From: Thaumasiovibrio subtropicus
GTDB lineage: Bacteria > Pseudomonadota > Gammaproteobacteria > Enterobacterales > Vibrionaceae
Reading direction: 5' to 3'
NCBI RefSeq assembly: GCF_019703835.1
Contig: NZ_AP023055.1
Span: 496,001-560,000, forward strand
DNA length: 64,000 nt
Shown here: piece after piece, positions 8,570 through 17,292 of the stretch
Numbering within the stretch: the first letter of the stretch is position 1
Layout: every line of letters begins with the position of its first letter
The notes under the pieces: model-generated
Seen by the model: only the letters and a program-made list of their open reading frames with translations
Databases searched by the model: none
What the model was told of the DNA's origin: nothing
Position numbers and translations under genes: made by a program

Positions 8570-9411
8570 TGTGAAACCGCAGTAGAAGCCATAGGTTTTG
8601 ATAGCTTCATGATGTCGCGCCGGTACATGCGGTGAATGTGTTTAAACGACAAATGGTTTGAGCATTTTTGACTTGAACTCGAAGCGCGAGTTCAATCCTG
8701 AGTCCGTTACCTCGAGGTAGCTTGAGTATATTTGGGTTACTTTTGATTATTGGTATAAAAATATTCTATTAGTTGAGAGTATTATTTCTCTGTTGGGGAT
8801 GCCTAAGTCGTTATCCAGTTAAGAGAGGTTTTTTGACCGTTTTAATATGATGTTGCATATGTATATGTCAACTTTCTGGGCGTTTTGAGATTAATGGAGG
8901 TAGTGCCCTTAACATAATTACTGGGAATTTTTAGCGAAGGATGCTCTGCTTGGAAAATTGAAATCGATTGCACGAGAAAAATTATTACCGTTTAGGGTCA
9001 GTATTAAAGGGGGGGAACTAGTATATTAACCCGTTATAATGACTTCACCTATTCTGTTATCGTCGGCATAAACGACTGTACCGCTTGGTTTTTGATGCTA
9101 TCACAATGTGTATTGTTCTTCGTCGCTAGACCGCTTTAGCCCCTGCCGGCAACGGTTGTAGCCAATGGGCGAGCCAATAAAAGTATACCTAATGTGTTGA
9201 TGCTGCTGCCTGTAATGACTAATGCCTACTTATTTTGTCTGCTGGTTTTTAAATCAAATGGAAACGGGCGATTAAATAATGCAACTGAAAGACTCACTTA
9301 ATAATACTTTCATAAATCGCTTCTAACCTTAACAAGATTCTAAATGTTAATTGTGTAAGTAAACATTGCTTTGTCTCTTTTTGATACGATGAAATGCACT
9401 TAAAAGTGTAC
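8570..9411. other. Gene-poor region with possible decayed coding sequence
   Basis: No intact gene is visible. A perfect inverted repeat TTGAACTCG/CGAGTTCAA lies at 8673-8681 and 8687-8695. A solo repeat end (AGCTTGAGTATA) lies near 8714-8725. From 9008 to 9301 one plus-strand frame reads as hydrophobic, protein-like sequence (VLMLLPVMTNAYLFCLLVF) broken by a TAG at 9137-9139 and without a start. This may be the remains of a membrane protein gene, but composition alone is weak evidence. Confidence 0.35.
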
Positions 9412-9516
9412 CTAAACTGCATATTTTCTTTCTATGTTGATTTGGTGATCGGTCATAAAATATTCGTCAAAGCCAGTGTTTTCTTTTTCTAAACCTTGCG
9501 ATGATTCGACTGTCAT
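9412..9516 (-). CDS. Possible 34-residue acidic peptide
   Basis: ATG at 9516 follows GAGGAATAGAG, a usable ribosome-binding site, and encodes 34 residues beginning MTVESSQGLEKENTGFDEYF. It has no membrane segment and no recognised family. It is divergent from the nucleotidase lipoprotein gene. No terminator was seen. This is a weak prediction. Confidence 0.25.
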   Translation of the reverse strand: MTVESSQGLEKENTGFDEYFMTDHQINIERKYAV

Positions 9517-9599
9517 CTCTATTCCTCGCTGGAATAGAAATATCAAATGCCAGCGGATGATCTGTTGCATATATTGGAATGTTTTTAAGGATAGTATCA

Positions 9600-11630
9600 A
9601 TGTTTAAAAAGAAAGAACTCTCTCAGGCTATTCGCTTGACGATGACTGTTGCACTGGGTTCAACGTTACTGACTGCGTGTAACTCTGACAGTGACACTGC
9701 GCCTGTCAAGGTCGCTGAAAACTACAAACTGCAACTATTGCATGTCGCGGATATGGATGGTTCTAACTCGCGTGTGCTTGATAACGCTGGCAACTTTGCC
9801 CGTAACCTCGATGCTCTGACTAAACAGTATCCTGAAAACACACTTTTTGTCAGCTCGGGTGACAACTACATTCCGGGTTCTCGTTATGCAGCAAGTGACG
9901 ATGATGTGTTTGCAAACGTTGCAGGTGTTAACGTACCGGGTGTCGGCCGTGGTGATATCGCCATGCTGAATGCCATGGGTGTGAAAGCATCAGCGGTTGG
10001 TAACCACGATATGGACGGTGGACCAGAAGAGTTCGCGACTATCTTTGGCGCAGACAATGCTTATCCGGGCGCGCAGTTCCCTTACTTGAGCGCGAACTTA
10101 GACTTTTCTGCTGACGCAAACACAGCTCCTCATGTCACTGAGGCGGGACAACTTGTGTCTGAAGTAGCAAACAAGTTGGCAGCGAGCAGCATTGTTGAAG
10201 TCAACGGTCAAAGAATTGCGCTGATTGGCGCGACGACACCCACGCAAGACGTTATCACCTCTGTGGGCAATGTGACTGTGCTTCCAGCTAACAATGAGAT
10301 TGCCGATTTAGCGGCTATCATTCAGCAAGAAGTGGATGCTGTTGTCGCGACCGGCATTGATAAAGTTGTACTCCTTGCGCATATGCAGAATATTAATGTC
10401 GAAAAGCAACTTGCCACTTTGCTAAAAGATGTCGATATCATTGTTGCAGGTGGTTCAAATACCTTGCTAGCCACGACGGAAGATGAGTTGTGGCCCGGCG
10501 ATACTGCTGCGGATACCTACCCAATCCTATTGAAGTCGGCAAGCGATCAACCTGTAGCGGTAGTGAACGTTGAGGGTGATTATAAGTACCTTGGCCGTTT
10601 GATTGTTGAGTTCGATAAAGACGGTGTATTAGTTGAAGATTCGATCGATAGCGCAGTGAGTGGACCAGTACTCAGCACACAGGCACGTGCAGACGAGTTA
10701 GGTGGTGAAGCGAATGCGGATGTTGAAGCGGTTGTCACTGCAATGAAGGATGTGTTGGTGGCGTCTGAGAGTGTGATTCTTGGCCATTCAAATGTGTTCT
10801 TGAACGGTATTCGCGCCCATGTCCGTGGTCAGGAATCAAACCTCGGTAACCTGACGGCGGATGCTAACCTTTGGTATGCGCAACAGCATGATGCAAACAC
10901 GGTTATTTCGATTAAGAACGGTGGTGGTATTCGTGCCGAGATTGGTCAAAGCTACTTCCCTGCAGGGTCAACAAACCCAGAAGATATCACTTACGAGCAA
11001 ACGGCCGCTTTCCCAGCTGCAAACAAAGCACAAGGTGACATCTCTAAATACGATATTCAAACCGCACTGTCATTTAATAATGATCTTGTCTTAATGGATG
11101 TGACTGCGACTGAGCTAAAAGCCATCATTGAACATGCGATTGGTGAAGTTGATGCAACCGATGCGTCTGGTTATGGTGGCGGCCGATTCCCACAAATCGG
11201 TGGTATGAGCTTTAGCTTTGACGCAACCCAAGCCGCACGCGCTGTTGATGGCACATCTGGCGCTGTCACGGTTGCGGGTGAGCGCGTTCGTTCGTTGACT
11301 GTCGGTAATGATGTTGTGATTGCTGACGGGGCAATTCAAGGTGATGCGAATCGCACCTTCAAACTTGTAACGCTAGGCTACATTGGACGTGGTGGTGATG
11401 GCTATCCATTCCCTTGTGCAGGCACTGACTGTGCGGACAACCAAGTGCGACTAGAAACAGCGATGACCAACGATCCGGCATTGTCTGACTTCTCTGCGAC
11501 GGGTAAAGAGCAAGATGCGTTAGCTGAGTACCTGAAAGCGGTGCACCCTGATGCGGCAAATGCTTACAATGGCAGCGATGACCTCATCAGTGTTACGCAC
11601 ACGGATACACGAATCGTACCACTTCACTAA
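9600..11630 (+). CDS. 5'-nucleotidase/UshA-type metallophosphatase lipoprotein
   Basis: 676 aa when started at ATG 9600, preferred over the upstream TTG at 9579 because AAGGAT lies eight bases before it and a signal peptide follows at once. The lipobox LLTAC puts the lipid-modified Cys at residue 27. The N-terminal calcineurin-like metallophosphatase domain has LLHVADMDGS, SSGDNYIPGS and GNHDMDGG (about 134), the metal-binding GDN and GNHD motifs. The C-terminal 5'-nucleotidase domain has NGGGIRAEI (about 439) and GRGGDGYPFP. Family members hydrolyse extracellular nucleotides or UDP-sugars at the cell surface or in the periplasm. It is monocistronic and ends at a strong terminator. The substrate is not determined. 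Confidence 0.9.
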   Translation: MFKKKELSQAIRLTMTVALGSTLLTACNSDSDTAPVKVAENYKLQLLHVADMDGSNSRVLDNAGNFARNLDALTKQYPENTLFVSSGDNYIPGSRYAASDDDVFANVAGVNVPGVGRGDIAMLNAMGVKASAVGNHDMDGGPEEFATIFGADNAYPGAQFPYLSANLDFSADANTAPHVTEAGQLVSEVANKLAASSIVEVNGQRIALIGATTPTQDVITSVGNVTVLPANNEIADLAAIIQQEVDAVVATGIDKVVLLAHMQNINVEKQLATLLKDVDIIVAGGSNTLLATTEDELWPGDTAADTYPILLKSASDQPVAVVNVEGDYKYLGRLIVEFDKDGVLVEDSIDSAVSGPVLSTQARADELGGEANADVEAVVTAMKDVLVASESVILGHSNVFLNGIRAHVRGQESNLGNLTADANLWYAQQHDANTVISIKNGGGIRAEIGQSYFPAGSTNPEDITYEQTAAFPAANKAQGDISKYDIQTALSFNNDLVLMDVTATELKAIIEHAIGEVDATDASGYGGGRFPQIGGMSFSFDATQAARAVDGTSGAVTVAGERVRSLTVGNDVVIADGAIQGDANRTFKLVTLGYIGRGGDGYPFPCAGTDCADNQVRLETAMTNDPALSDFSATGKEQDALAEYLKAVHPDAANAYNGSDDLISVTHTDTRIVPLH

Positions 11631-11659
11631 TTTTGCAGTGAGCAGGTAAAAAACAGAAG

Positions 11660-11681
11660 CGGGCCAGTGGCCCGTTTTTTT
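11660..11681 (+). terminator. Terminator of the nucleotidase gene
   Basis: CGGGCC (11660-11665), loop AGT, GGCCCG (11669-11674), then seven T. It lies between convergent genes. Confidence 0.9.
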
Positions 11682-11700
11682 ATTTAATATCAATAATTTA

Positions 11701-12561
11701 CTATCCAAATTTGGCGTTAAACCCAATGTCAACATGGGTGATAGCGTTGATTTGTTCAACTTTCGGGTTTTCATCTAACCAGACAAGGTGTATGCCTTGG
11801 TCAATGACTGGTGCGTCATCAACGACAAAACACCGTTGCTCAATGAGCGCTTGCTGCACTACTGGCTCAGGTAAATAGCCAACCCCTTCATTGGCGAGAA
11901 TAAAGTCTAAGGCTATTTTGGGTGAGTGGGTGTGCAAAACAGGTGCTCGGTTTAATGCCGGTAACTTGGTGTGGTCAATCGCAAATTTAACCCCCCAATC
12001 GAGGTAGACCAATGGCAGTGATTTTACCTCTTCCATCATTAACCCTGATTGACACGTGACTAATACGAGAGCGTACTGCTGAACATTTCGTGAGCTGATC
12101 TCTTCGCTTTTCGGCGGTTCGCTGGTAATCGCGATATCAATCTGTTTTTCCAGCAGTTTATGGTACAGATCCCGCCGGTTGATGGACTCCAAGCGCACCG
12201 CAAGACCATCAACTTGTTGGTATACATCACTGATCCAGTTGCTCAATGTATCAAATTGCCAAAGCTGAGGAGCGGCACCTATCGAAATCTGTACATTACT
12301 TTCTTTGGTCAGGGCGACATCCTGCCGAGCACGCCCCCATGTTTGAAGAATGGCTTCTGCATAGGGCAGCATGCGCTCTCCCGCGACGGTAAGGTGAATA
12401 TTCCCTCTTTGGCGCGAAAAAAGTGCATTGCCTAATTGCTCTTCTAGCTGTTTGACGCGAAAGCTTACCGCGGACTGGGTAAGAAAAAGGTTTTCTGCCG
12501 CTTTGCCAAAATGGCGTGTTTTCGAAACCTCTATAAATGTTCGGAGTAACTCAGTGTCCAT
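11701..12561 (-). CDS. hdfR: LysR-type regulator HdfR
   Basis: 286 aa from ATG 12561. The upstream in-frame ATG (12573) is rejected because GAGG within it is the ribosome-binding site of MDTELL. The N-terminal winged HTH reads MDTELLRTFIEVSKTRHFG... with the recognition region LTQSAVSFRVKQLE, very close to what is known of E. coli HdfR (MDTELLKTFLEVSRTRHFG). A substrate-binding-like effector domain follows (about 90-286). HdfR in enterics represses flhDC. Here the divergent gene is a QEGLA metallopeptidase rather than maoP, so the target may differ. Confidence 0.85.
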   Translation of the reverse strand: MDTELLRTFIEVSKTRHFGKAAENLFLTQSAVSFRVKQLEEQLGNALFSRQRGNIHLTVAGERMLPYAEAILQTWGRARQDVALTKESNVQISIGAAPQLWQFDTLSNWISDVYQQVDGLAVRLESINRRDLYHKLLEKQIDIAITSEPPKSEEISSRNVQQYALVLVTCQSGLMMEEVKSLPLVYLDWGVKFAIDHTKLPALNRAPVLHTHSPKIALDFILANEGVGYLPEPVVQQALIEQRCFVVDDAPVIDQGIHLVWLDENPKVEQINAITHVDIGFNAKFG

Positions 12562-12743
12562 CGTGAACCTCATTCACATCGGCTTAGCCCAATAGAAAGC
12601 CGCTTAAAAACAGTGCATGTTGCACTGGTGCATGGTGTCGATAGTAGGCCAAAACGAAGTAGAGTTCGATCAAATGTTTTCATCATCAGAATGAATGCTT
12701 TTTGATTTACAAGCTGTTGGGACTGACAAACAATCCACGATGA

Positions 12744-13009
12744 TATACTCAAGCCACCTCAAGGTGCAGGATTCAGAAGCAGACTAGCGCGTCGAGTTCA
12801 AGGCAAAGGTGTGAAGGAATGGCTTTCCCCTTTCGAACACCTTTAAACGCAGAAATCGGGGCGCTAGTCGCTTCCCGAAGGGCGAGTTTTCTAGGCTCGC
12901 CACCGTTGTTACTGCTTCTTGATTTAGTCGACTAGACCTTCAAAGCAGTGCCTCGATGGCAAACCTAGAAACTCTCGCTGAACAAGCATATTGAGGTGGT
13001 TTGAGTATA
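12744..13009. repeat. Palindromic repeat copy A (about 266 bp)
   Basis: Full copy of a non-coding repeat with near-perfect 19-bp terminal inverted repeats (TATACTCAAGCCACCTCAA at the left, TTGAGGTGGTTTGAGTATA at the right). Two internal palindromic lobes: GACTAGCGC with GCGCTAGTC, and GAGTTTTCTAGG with CCTAGAAACTC. It nearly matches the copy at 51880-52143 and the inverted copy at 61554-61831. It carries no ORF of its own and ends 17 bp before the GTG start of the metallopeptidase gene. It is MITE- or ERIC-like. Confidence 0.9.
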
Positions 13010-13026
13010 TTGGGAAGTGTTTAATA

Positions 13027-14871
13027 GTGAAAACAGTCATGAAAACGATGTTTAGTACAGCCAACATGTTGAGCGCAATTGAGCGTGGAGAATGTTTCAA
13101 TGGCACATCAGAATCCGGCCATTTCTCTTTGCGGATCAACAGCTATGCGCCCTGTATTGCAGTGGTCGAAGAGGCGTCGCTGTCGTTCTCTGAACACGAA
13201 GATAGCGCGAGTTCCTTAACCGAAATGGTAGCTTCTTTACCGATTGTTTTTACTTTGCACGGCACCAAAGAAACACGTGATGGGGCACTTGCCACAATTG
13301 CTCAGGCGGTATGGTTGAAACTGAAAGCGCAATTTCAGACGATACCTGTCTACGTATTGTCTTCGACGCCTCATTGTGACAGTGAAGTCGCTAATTATCA
13401 TATTGGAACCCAGTATTTGGATAAGCGACGGGCAAAAAAATCGTTGAGTCACCTGAAGACGCAATTGAGCGCGATCAAGCTGCCAAACCTCGATACTTTG
13501 GTGAGTGCATCAAACGTCGGTGCACTTTATGAGGCGGATGATTGGCTGAAGAGCTTGGAAAGTGCGGTCATTTTTTGCTTACATTTGCCATGTGTCTACC
13601 GTGACGCCAATACGGGGACCATCTTTCCTATTGTGAAAGAGGCCTTTGAGATGGGCTTGCGTTCTGTTCTTAGCTCCCACTCAGCCGAGCTTGTTTCTCC
13701 GCAGGCGATGCGCCGTAAAACAAGCTACAACAAGTTGTTATCGGAAGGCCTTCCGCCAGGATTGATCGCGGTCGATCTTGCCCTGTTTCGTCTTGCTAAA
13801 GGGGTAAACACGCTTTCTTATATCAACCCAATCAATGTAAAAGCTGAAAAGCGCCGTTTCCTCGCTAAACCTTGGTGTTACTCGCCAGTGTTCAAGTATC
13901 GTCAACTCGATCTTGATCCCTACGCATTTCGAGAAAAGTTGTATCGATTACCTTTGGAGCGCATTGAAGACCCTGCCATTAGAGCATTATACCGGCGTAC
14001 CATTGATCAACTCGCTGTCAGAATAGATCTTCTAAGTCAAATTGGGACCGAAGACTTTCTTTACAACTCACTGCGTTACTATGGGCAGCCTTCGGAAGTT
14101 GATATTAACAATGCACGTTTCATCTTGCACAGTCATTCGGAGCAAAGCGATGATTCGTTGGTGATGTTTGATGCCAAACAAGCTATCGACAAGTTTAAGA
14201 CTTATTGTGACTTTCATCATTTGAAATGCCAAGTGGCGGCGAATGACAAACTCGTCGCGAAAGCGCTAGTCGGTGGGGAACGTTTAAAAGTGAATCGGCG
14301 CCAACAGTTTAGCGCTCTGGATATCCGCAGCTTGCAAGCCCATGAACTGGGTGTACACATGCTAACAACCCTCAATGCCAAGCAACAGCCTTTACGTATT
14401 TTTCAACTAGGGCTACCCGGCAATACGCACACGCAAGAAGGGCTGGCGATACTGGCAGAGTACTTGTCTGATAGCTGTTCTATTGAAAGATTAAAAGTAC
14501 TCGCGTTGCGCGTGATTGCGGTGAACATGATGGTAAATGGTCATCGTTTTGCTGAAACTTATCAGTGCTTACATGAAGAGCATGGTGCGAGTCCCGATAA
14601 CGCATTTACGGTGACAACCCGAGCTTATCGCGGTGGTGGGTTTACTAAGGACTACTTGTACCTTAATGGTGTGAAGGAAGCGTTTCAGCGTTACCAAACC
14701 GAGGATCTGGCCAGTCTGTTTGTCGGAAAAACGGCTTTTGAGTATAAGCCCGTCATTGATGAGCTGCTTCAACGTCAGATTGTGATGCCTCCCCATATTG
14801 CGCCATGGGTACTTTCGCCTCCGGAGCATGAAGATCCGATTGTCCGTTTTTTGTTACGTTCGCTGAAATAG
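13027..14871 (+). CDS. QEGLA-motif putative metallopeptidase (DUF1704/MATCAP-like)
   Basis: 614 aa from GTG 13027 (GGGAAG at 13012-13017, nine bases upstream); an ATG at 13039 is the alternative. Motifs are those of the flavohemoglobin expression-modulating QEGLA family: a gluzincin-type HExxxH (HELGVH, near residue 439) and, 30 residues later, TQEGLA, supplying the third metal ligand. Eukaryotic relatives are the tubulin tyrosine carboxypeptidases MATCAP; bacterial substrates are unknown to me. It is a cytoplasmic protein without a signal peptide. Any promoter must lie in or upstream of repeat copy A, which ends 17 bp before the start. Divergent from hdfR. Confidence 0.82.
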   Translation: MKTVMKTMFSTANMLSAIERGECFNGTSESGHFSLRINSYAPCIAVVEEASLSFSEHEDSASSLTEMVASLPIVFTLHGTKETRDGALATIAQAVWLKLKAQFQTIPVYVLSSTPHCDSEVANYHIGTQYLDKRRAKKSLSHLKTQLSAIKLPNLDTLVSASNVGALYEADDWLKSLESAVIFCLHLPCVYRDANTGTIFPIVKEAFEMGLRSVLSSHSAELVSPQAMRRKTSYNKLLSEGLPPGLIAVDLALFRLAKGVNTLSYINPINVKAEKRRFLAKPWCYSPVFKYRQLDLDPYAFREKLYRLPLERIEDPAIRALYRRTIDQLAVRIDLLSQIGTEDFLYNSLRYYGQPSEVDINNARFILHSHSEQSDDSLVMFDAKQAIDKFKTYCDFHHLKCQVAANDKLVAKALVGGERLKVNRRQQFSALDIRSLQAHELGVHMLTTLNAKQQPLRIFQLGLPGNTHTQEGLAILAEYLSDSCSIERLKVLALRVIAVNMMVNGHRFAETYQCLHEEHGASPDNAFTVTTRAYRGGGFTKDYLYLNGVKEAFQRYQTEDLASLFVGKTAFEYKPVIDELLQRQIVMPPHIAPWVLSPPEHEDPIVRFLLRSLK

Positions 14872-14899
14872 ATATACACTAACAATTCTATTCCGTGCT

Positions 14900-15877
14900 T
14901 TATTCATAGACTAGGGTTGCGGGATAGAAGGTATACCAGGCAAACCAATAGAGTGGAGTTAATGGCAGTGGGTGGCCTTGTTGGTCATAGGCGAGCAGGC
15001 TTTCACTTTCAGGCTGCCAGATGAAGTCAATAATTTGATCGTCAAGGGTATAACTAAACTCTGTCTCTTGTTTTGATTTGAGGGTTGATAGTGGTATCGC
15101 TAAAGACTGGTTCTCGAGGGTGAGTCCATAGACCCACGCCTTGGCATGATATCGGTCAGGGACGGTTTCGGATACAGGGAAGTAGAGACGCTCATGGCTT
15201 TCGTAACCCGCATAGGGGTTGACATCGTAATTGCGAGAAAAGCCTGTTTGAGTGGAGAGAACAAGTGTATTTGGATGACGGGCATACCAATGTTTCCAGC
15301 GCATCATCTGCATGGGGAGCTGTTGTAGTCGCATCCCAAGGTGTTTTCCCGATATCGCTTCCCCTTTTATCTGTGACCAGAGAGATTCTGTTTGATGGTC
15401 GTACATCAACATATCGGAGTTATAGAGGAGCCCAGAGACACCAAAGCTGAGTGCTGGTGTGGCGGAGGCTTCATTCTTGGCAATAGCACGTTCGAAAGCA
15501 ACACCACTTCCGCATAATGGGCAGTAGCTAATCATCACCGGCTTTCCTTCAAACTCATCGTTAACGATCTCGTGCCAGTTCATGATATTGATGGGGTAGG
15601 CTTTAGCGATGCCATTCAGAAAAAGGCCAAGTACCACATCATCGGGCTTCAACGGTGCTTGTTCTGCTGTTTTCTCAATGAAATTGGGGGAGAGTAGGGC
15701 AGGTATACCATCTCTTGGTGGGCCGCCTCTGAGGATTTCATTCCTCGGGATACTGGTTGTGTCGAGCGAAAAGCCATTGAGCTGCGCGGCACTTACGGAA
15801 GCGAGCAGGCTGAGTATCTGGGTGGTAACAATCAACGCAAAGTTGACGGCTATCCAACGTCTGTTTAGTCGAGTCAT
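14900..15877 (-). CDS. DUF3179-domain exported protein
   Basis: 325 aa with an N-terminal hydrophobic segment (about 10-30, cleavable after SVSA), hence periplasmic or membrane-anchored. The body matches DUF3179 by its features: GIAKAYPINIMNWHEIVND, the Cys pair YCPLCGSG (about 118-125), SLWSQ, and the conserved Tyr/Gly block NPYAGYESHERLYFP. The family function is unknown; the CxxC and His suggest a redox or metal site. It is convergent with the metallopeptidase gene and probably monocistronic. Confidence 0.82.
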   Translation of the reverse strand: MTRLNRRWIAVNFALIVTTQILSLLASVSAAQLNGFSLDTTSIPRNEILRGGPPRDGIPALLSPNFIEKTAEQAPLKPDDVVLGLFLNGIAKAYPINIMNWHEIVNDEFEGKPVMISYCPLCGSGVAFERAIAKNEASATPALSFGVSGLLYNSDMLMYDHQTESLWSQIKGEAISGKHLGMRLQQLPMQMMRWKHWYARHPNTLVLSTQTGFSRNYDVNPYAGYESHERLYFPVSETVPDRYHAKAWVYGLTLENQSLAIPLSTLKSKQETEFSYTLDDQIIDFIWQPESESLLAYDQQGHPLPLTPLYWFAWYTFYPATLVYE

Positions 15878-16061
15878 CGTCTTAACACCTCAAGCTGGGT
15901 ACAGAGATAGACCCGAGTAGGCGAGAAGACTTTCAGGGGGATCCCCTTGCTATTAAAAAATCTAGATTAGTGAAATTTTCTTGGGCTTGTCAGTGATGCT
16001 CTGTTTGACGCGACAGAGGACGAGACGCAAAAGACGCTATGCAAAGCACAATAATCTTAAC

Positions 16062-16253
16062 TTATAGGTATTTTGTATAGTCTCGCGCATCATCACGTTT
16101 GCGATGAATGCCCAGATCGCGTTCAAGGTGCGCCGATAGCGGAGGAAGCACGCTGCCCTCATTCTCAGTTAGAGTATCTCCAAGCCCCCATTTAAAGTGA
16201 TAGTTAAAGAAAAATACCTCTAAGTTCATTCCCCAACGCAGTGCAATTTTCAT
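16062..16253 (-). CDS. Small DUF1127-like protein, divergent from a LysR regulator
   Basis: 63 aa from ATG 16253, which follows AAGGAG six to eight bases upstream; the longer frame to 16271 is rejected. An N-terminal aromatic stretch (WGMNLEVFFFNYHFKWG) is followed by LSAHLERDLGIHRKRDD, which resembles the L-x-D-I-G core of DUF1127 proteins. DUF1127 genes often sit beside GcvA-type LysR regulators, as here. The assignment rests on that short motif and the context. Confidence 0.55.
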   Translation of the reverse strand: MKIALRWGMNLEVFFFNYHFKWGLGDTLTENEGSVLPPLSAHLERDLGIHRKRDDARDYTKYL

Positions 16254-16288
16254 CGCTGAACTCCTTCTCAAGCTTGTCTATTGGTAAC

Positions 16289-16315
16289 CATTCTCGTTAC
16301 TATGAAGTGAGAATG
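16289..16315. promoter_or_regulatory. Candidate LysR operator
   Basis: Perfect inverted repeat CATTCTC (16289-16295), 13-base spacer, GAGAATG (16309-16315), placed between the divergent small gene and the LysR gene. The dyad spacing suits a LysR-family dimer pair. The site is inferred from symmetry and position only. Confidence 0.4.
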
Positions 16316-16362
16316 ATGATCAAACCAACAATCAATACTCATAGGTAATATAAGTTATAGTT

Positions 16363-17283
16363 ATGGACTCTCGATTGCGTTATCTCTCCGGTCTCCGGTA
16401 TTTTGAAGTTGCCGCACGCCTAAAAAGTTATAGTAAAGCCGCTGAAGAGCTGTTCGTTAGCCAGGCCGCGGTGAGTCAGAAAATTCGTCAACTTGAAGAG
16501 GCGCTCGGGTGTAAGCTTTTTCTTCGTCAAGGGCGCGAAATGCTGCTGACGGAAAAGGGCTCAACGCTGTACAAGCAGATTTCCCATGGCTTTGAACATA
16601 TTATCAGTGGTTTAAATCAAATCAGCAGTGAGCCTATTGACGGTGTGTTAACCGTGAGTGTGCCCCCTTCCTTTGCGGCCCGATGGTTAATGCCGAGACT
16701 CTGGAAGTTCTCCATGCATTTCCCCAATATCCCGATAAAAATCATGACAAGTTGCGCTGATCTAGCGCTACGTCACAGTGGGATCGATGTGGCGATTTGG
16801 CAAGGTGAAGAGATGGGAAACTCAGAGGGGTTGTTAAAAGAGTTGTTATTGCAAGAAGCGGTTTATCCTTATTGCTCACCATTACTTGCGGAGCACTTAG
16901 CCTTCACGGAAGCAGCGCAGTTATTGCAGTGTTGGTTAATTCACTTCGATTCGAATGACTTTCCTTGGGAAACCTGGTTTGAGCTGGCTGGTATTGAGAT
17001 GGATAAAAGCAAAGTGCAGTGGATGGAAGTAGGGACGTTCGATCTGGCGATGAATGCGGTGATCGCTGGCCATGGCGTCTGTTTAGCCTCTGAGAGCTTA
17101 GCGAGTGATTATGTTGAACGGGGCATGTTGGTACGCCCGTTTGATATTGGTATCACACCGGGACTAAAGTTTTGGTTGTTCTCTGACCCAGATTCCCCTC
17201 GACGCCAGCGAATAGCGACTTTTTCGGCTTGGTTACAAGGGGAGATTGCTGAGTCAGAGCATGAAGCCAGTCTTGGTACTTAG
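16363..17283 (+). CDS. LysR-family transcriptional regulator, GcvA-like
   Basis: 306 aa. The N-terminal winged HTH begins LSGLRYFEVAARLKSYSKAAEELFVSQAAVSQKIRQLE in family form, here with phrases LRYFEVAARLKSYSKAAEEL and SQAAVSQKIRQLE. The effector domain (about 95-300) has GVLTVSVPPSFAARWLMPRL and the HSGIDVAIWQG signature of the GcvA/AmpR group. It is divergent from the small DUF1127-like gene, with a dyad between them. The effector and targets are unknown. Confidence 0.88.
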   Translation: MDSRLRYLSGLRYFEVAARLKSYSKAAEELFVSQAAVSQKIRQLEEALGCKLFLRQGREMLLTEKGSTLYKQISHGFEHIISGLNQISSEPIDGVLTVSVPPSFAARWLMPRLWKFSMHFPNIPIKIMTSCADLALRHSGIDVAIWQGEEMGNSEGLLKELLLQEAVYPYCSPLLAEHLAFTEAAQLLQCWLIHFDSNDFPWETWFELAGIEMDKSKVQWMEVGTFDLAMNAVIAGHGVCLASESLASDYVERGMLVRPFDIGITPGLKFWLFSDPDSPRRQRIATFSAWLQGEIAESEHEASLGT

Positions 17284-17292
17284 CTAGTCAGG

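Noticed and set aside
12744..13009. Repeats as a CRISPR array or tRNA-like attachment site
   Set aside because: The copies are long, single, widely scattered and palindromic, without spacers and without a neighbouring tRNA or integrase.
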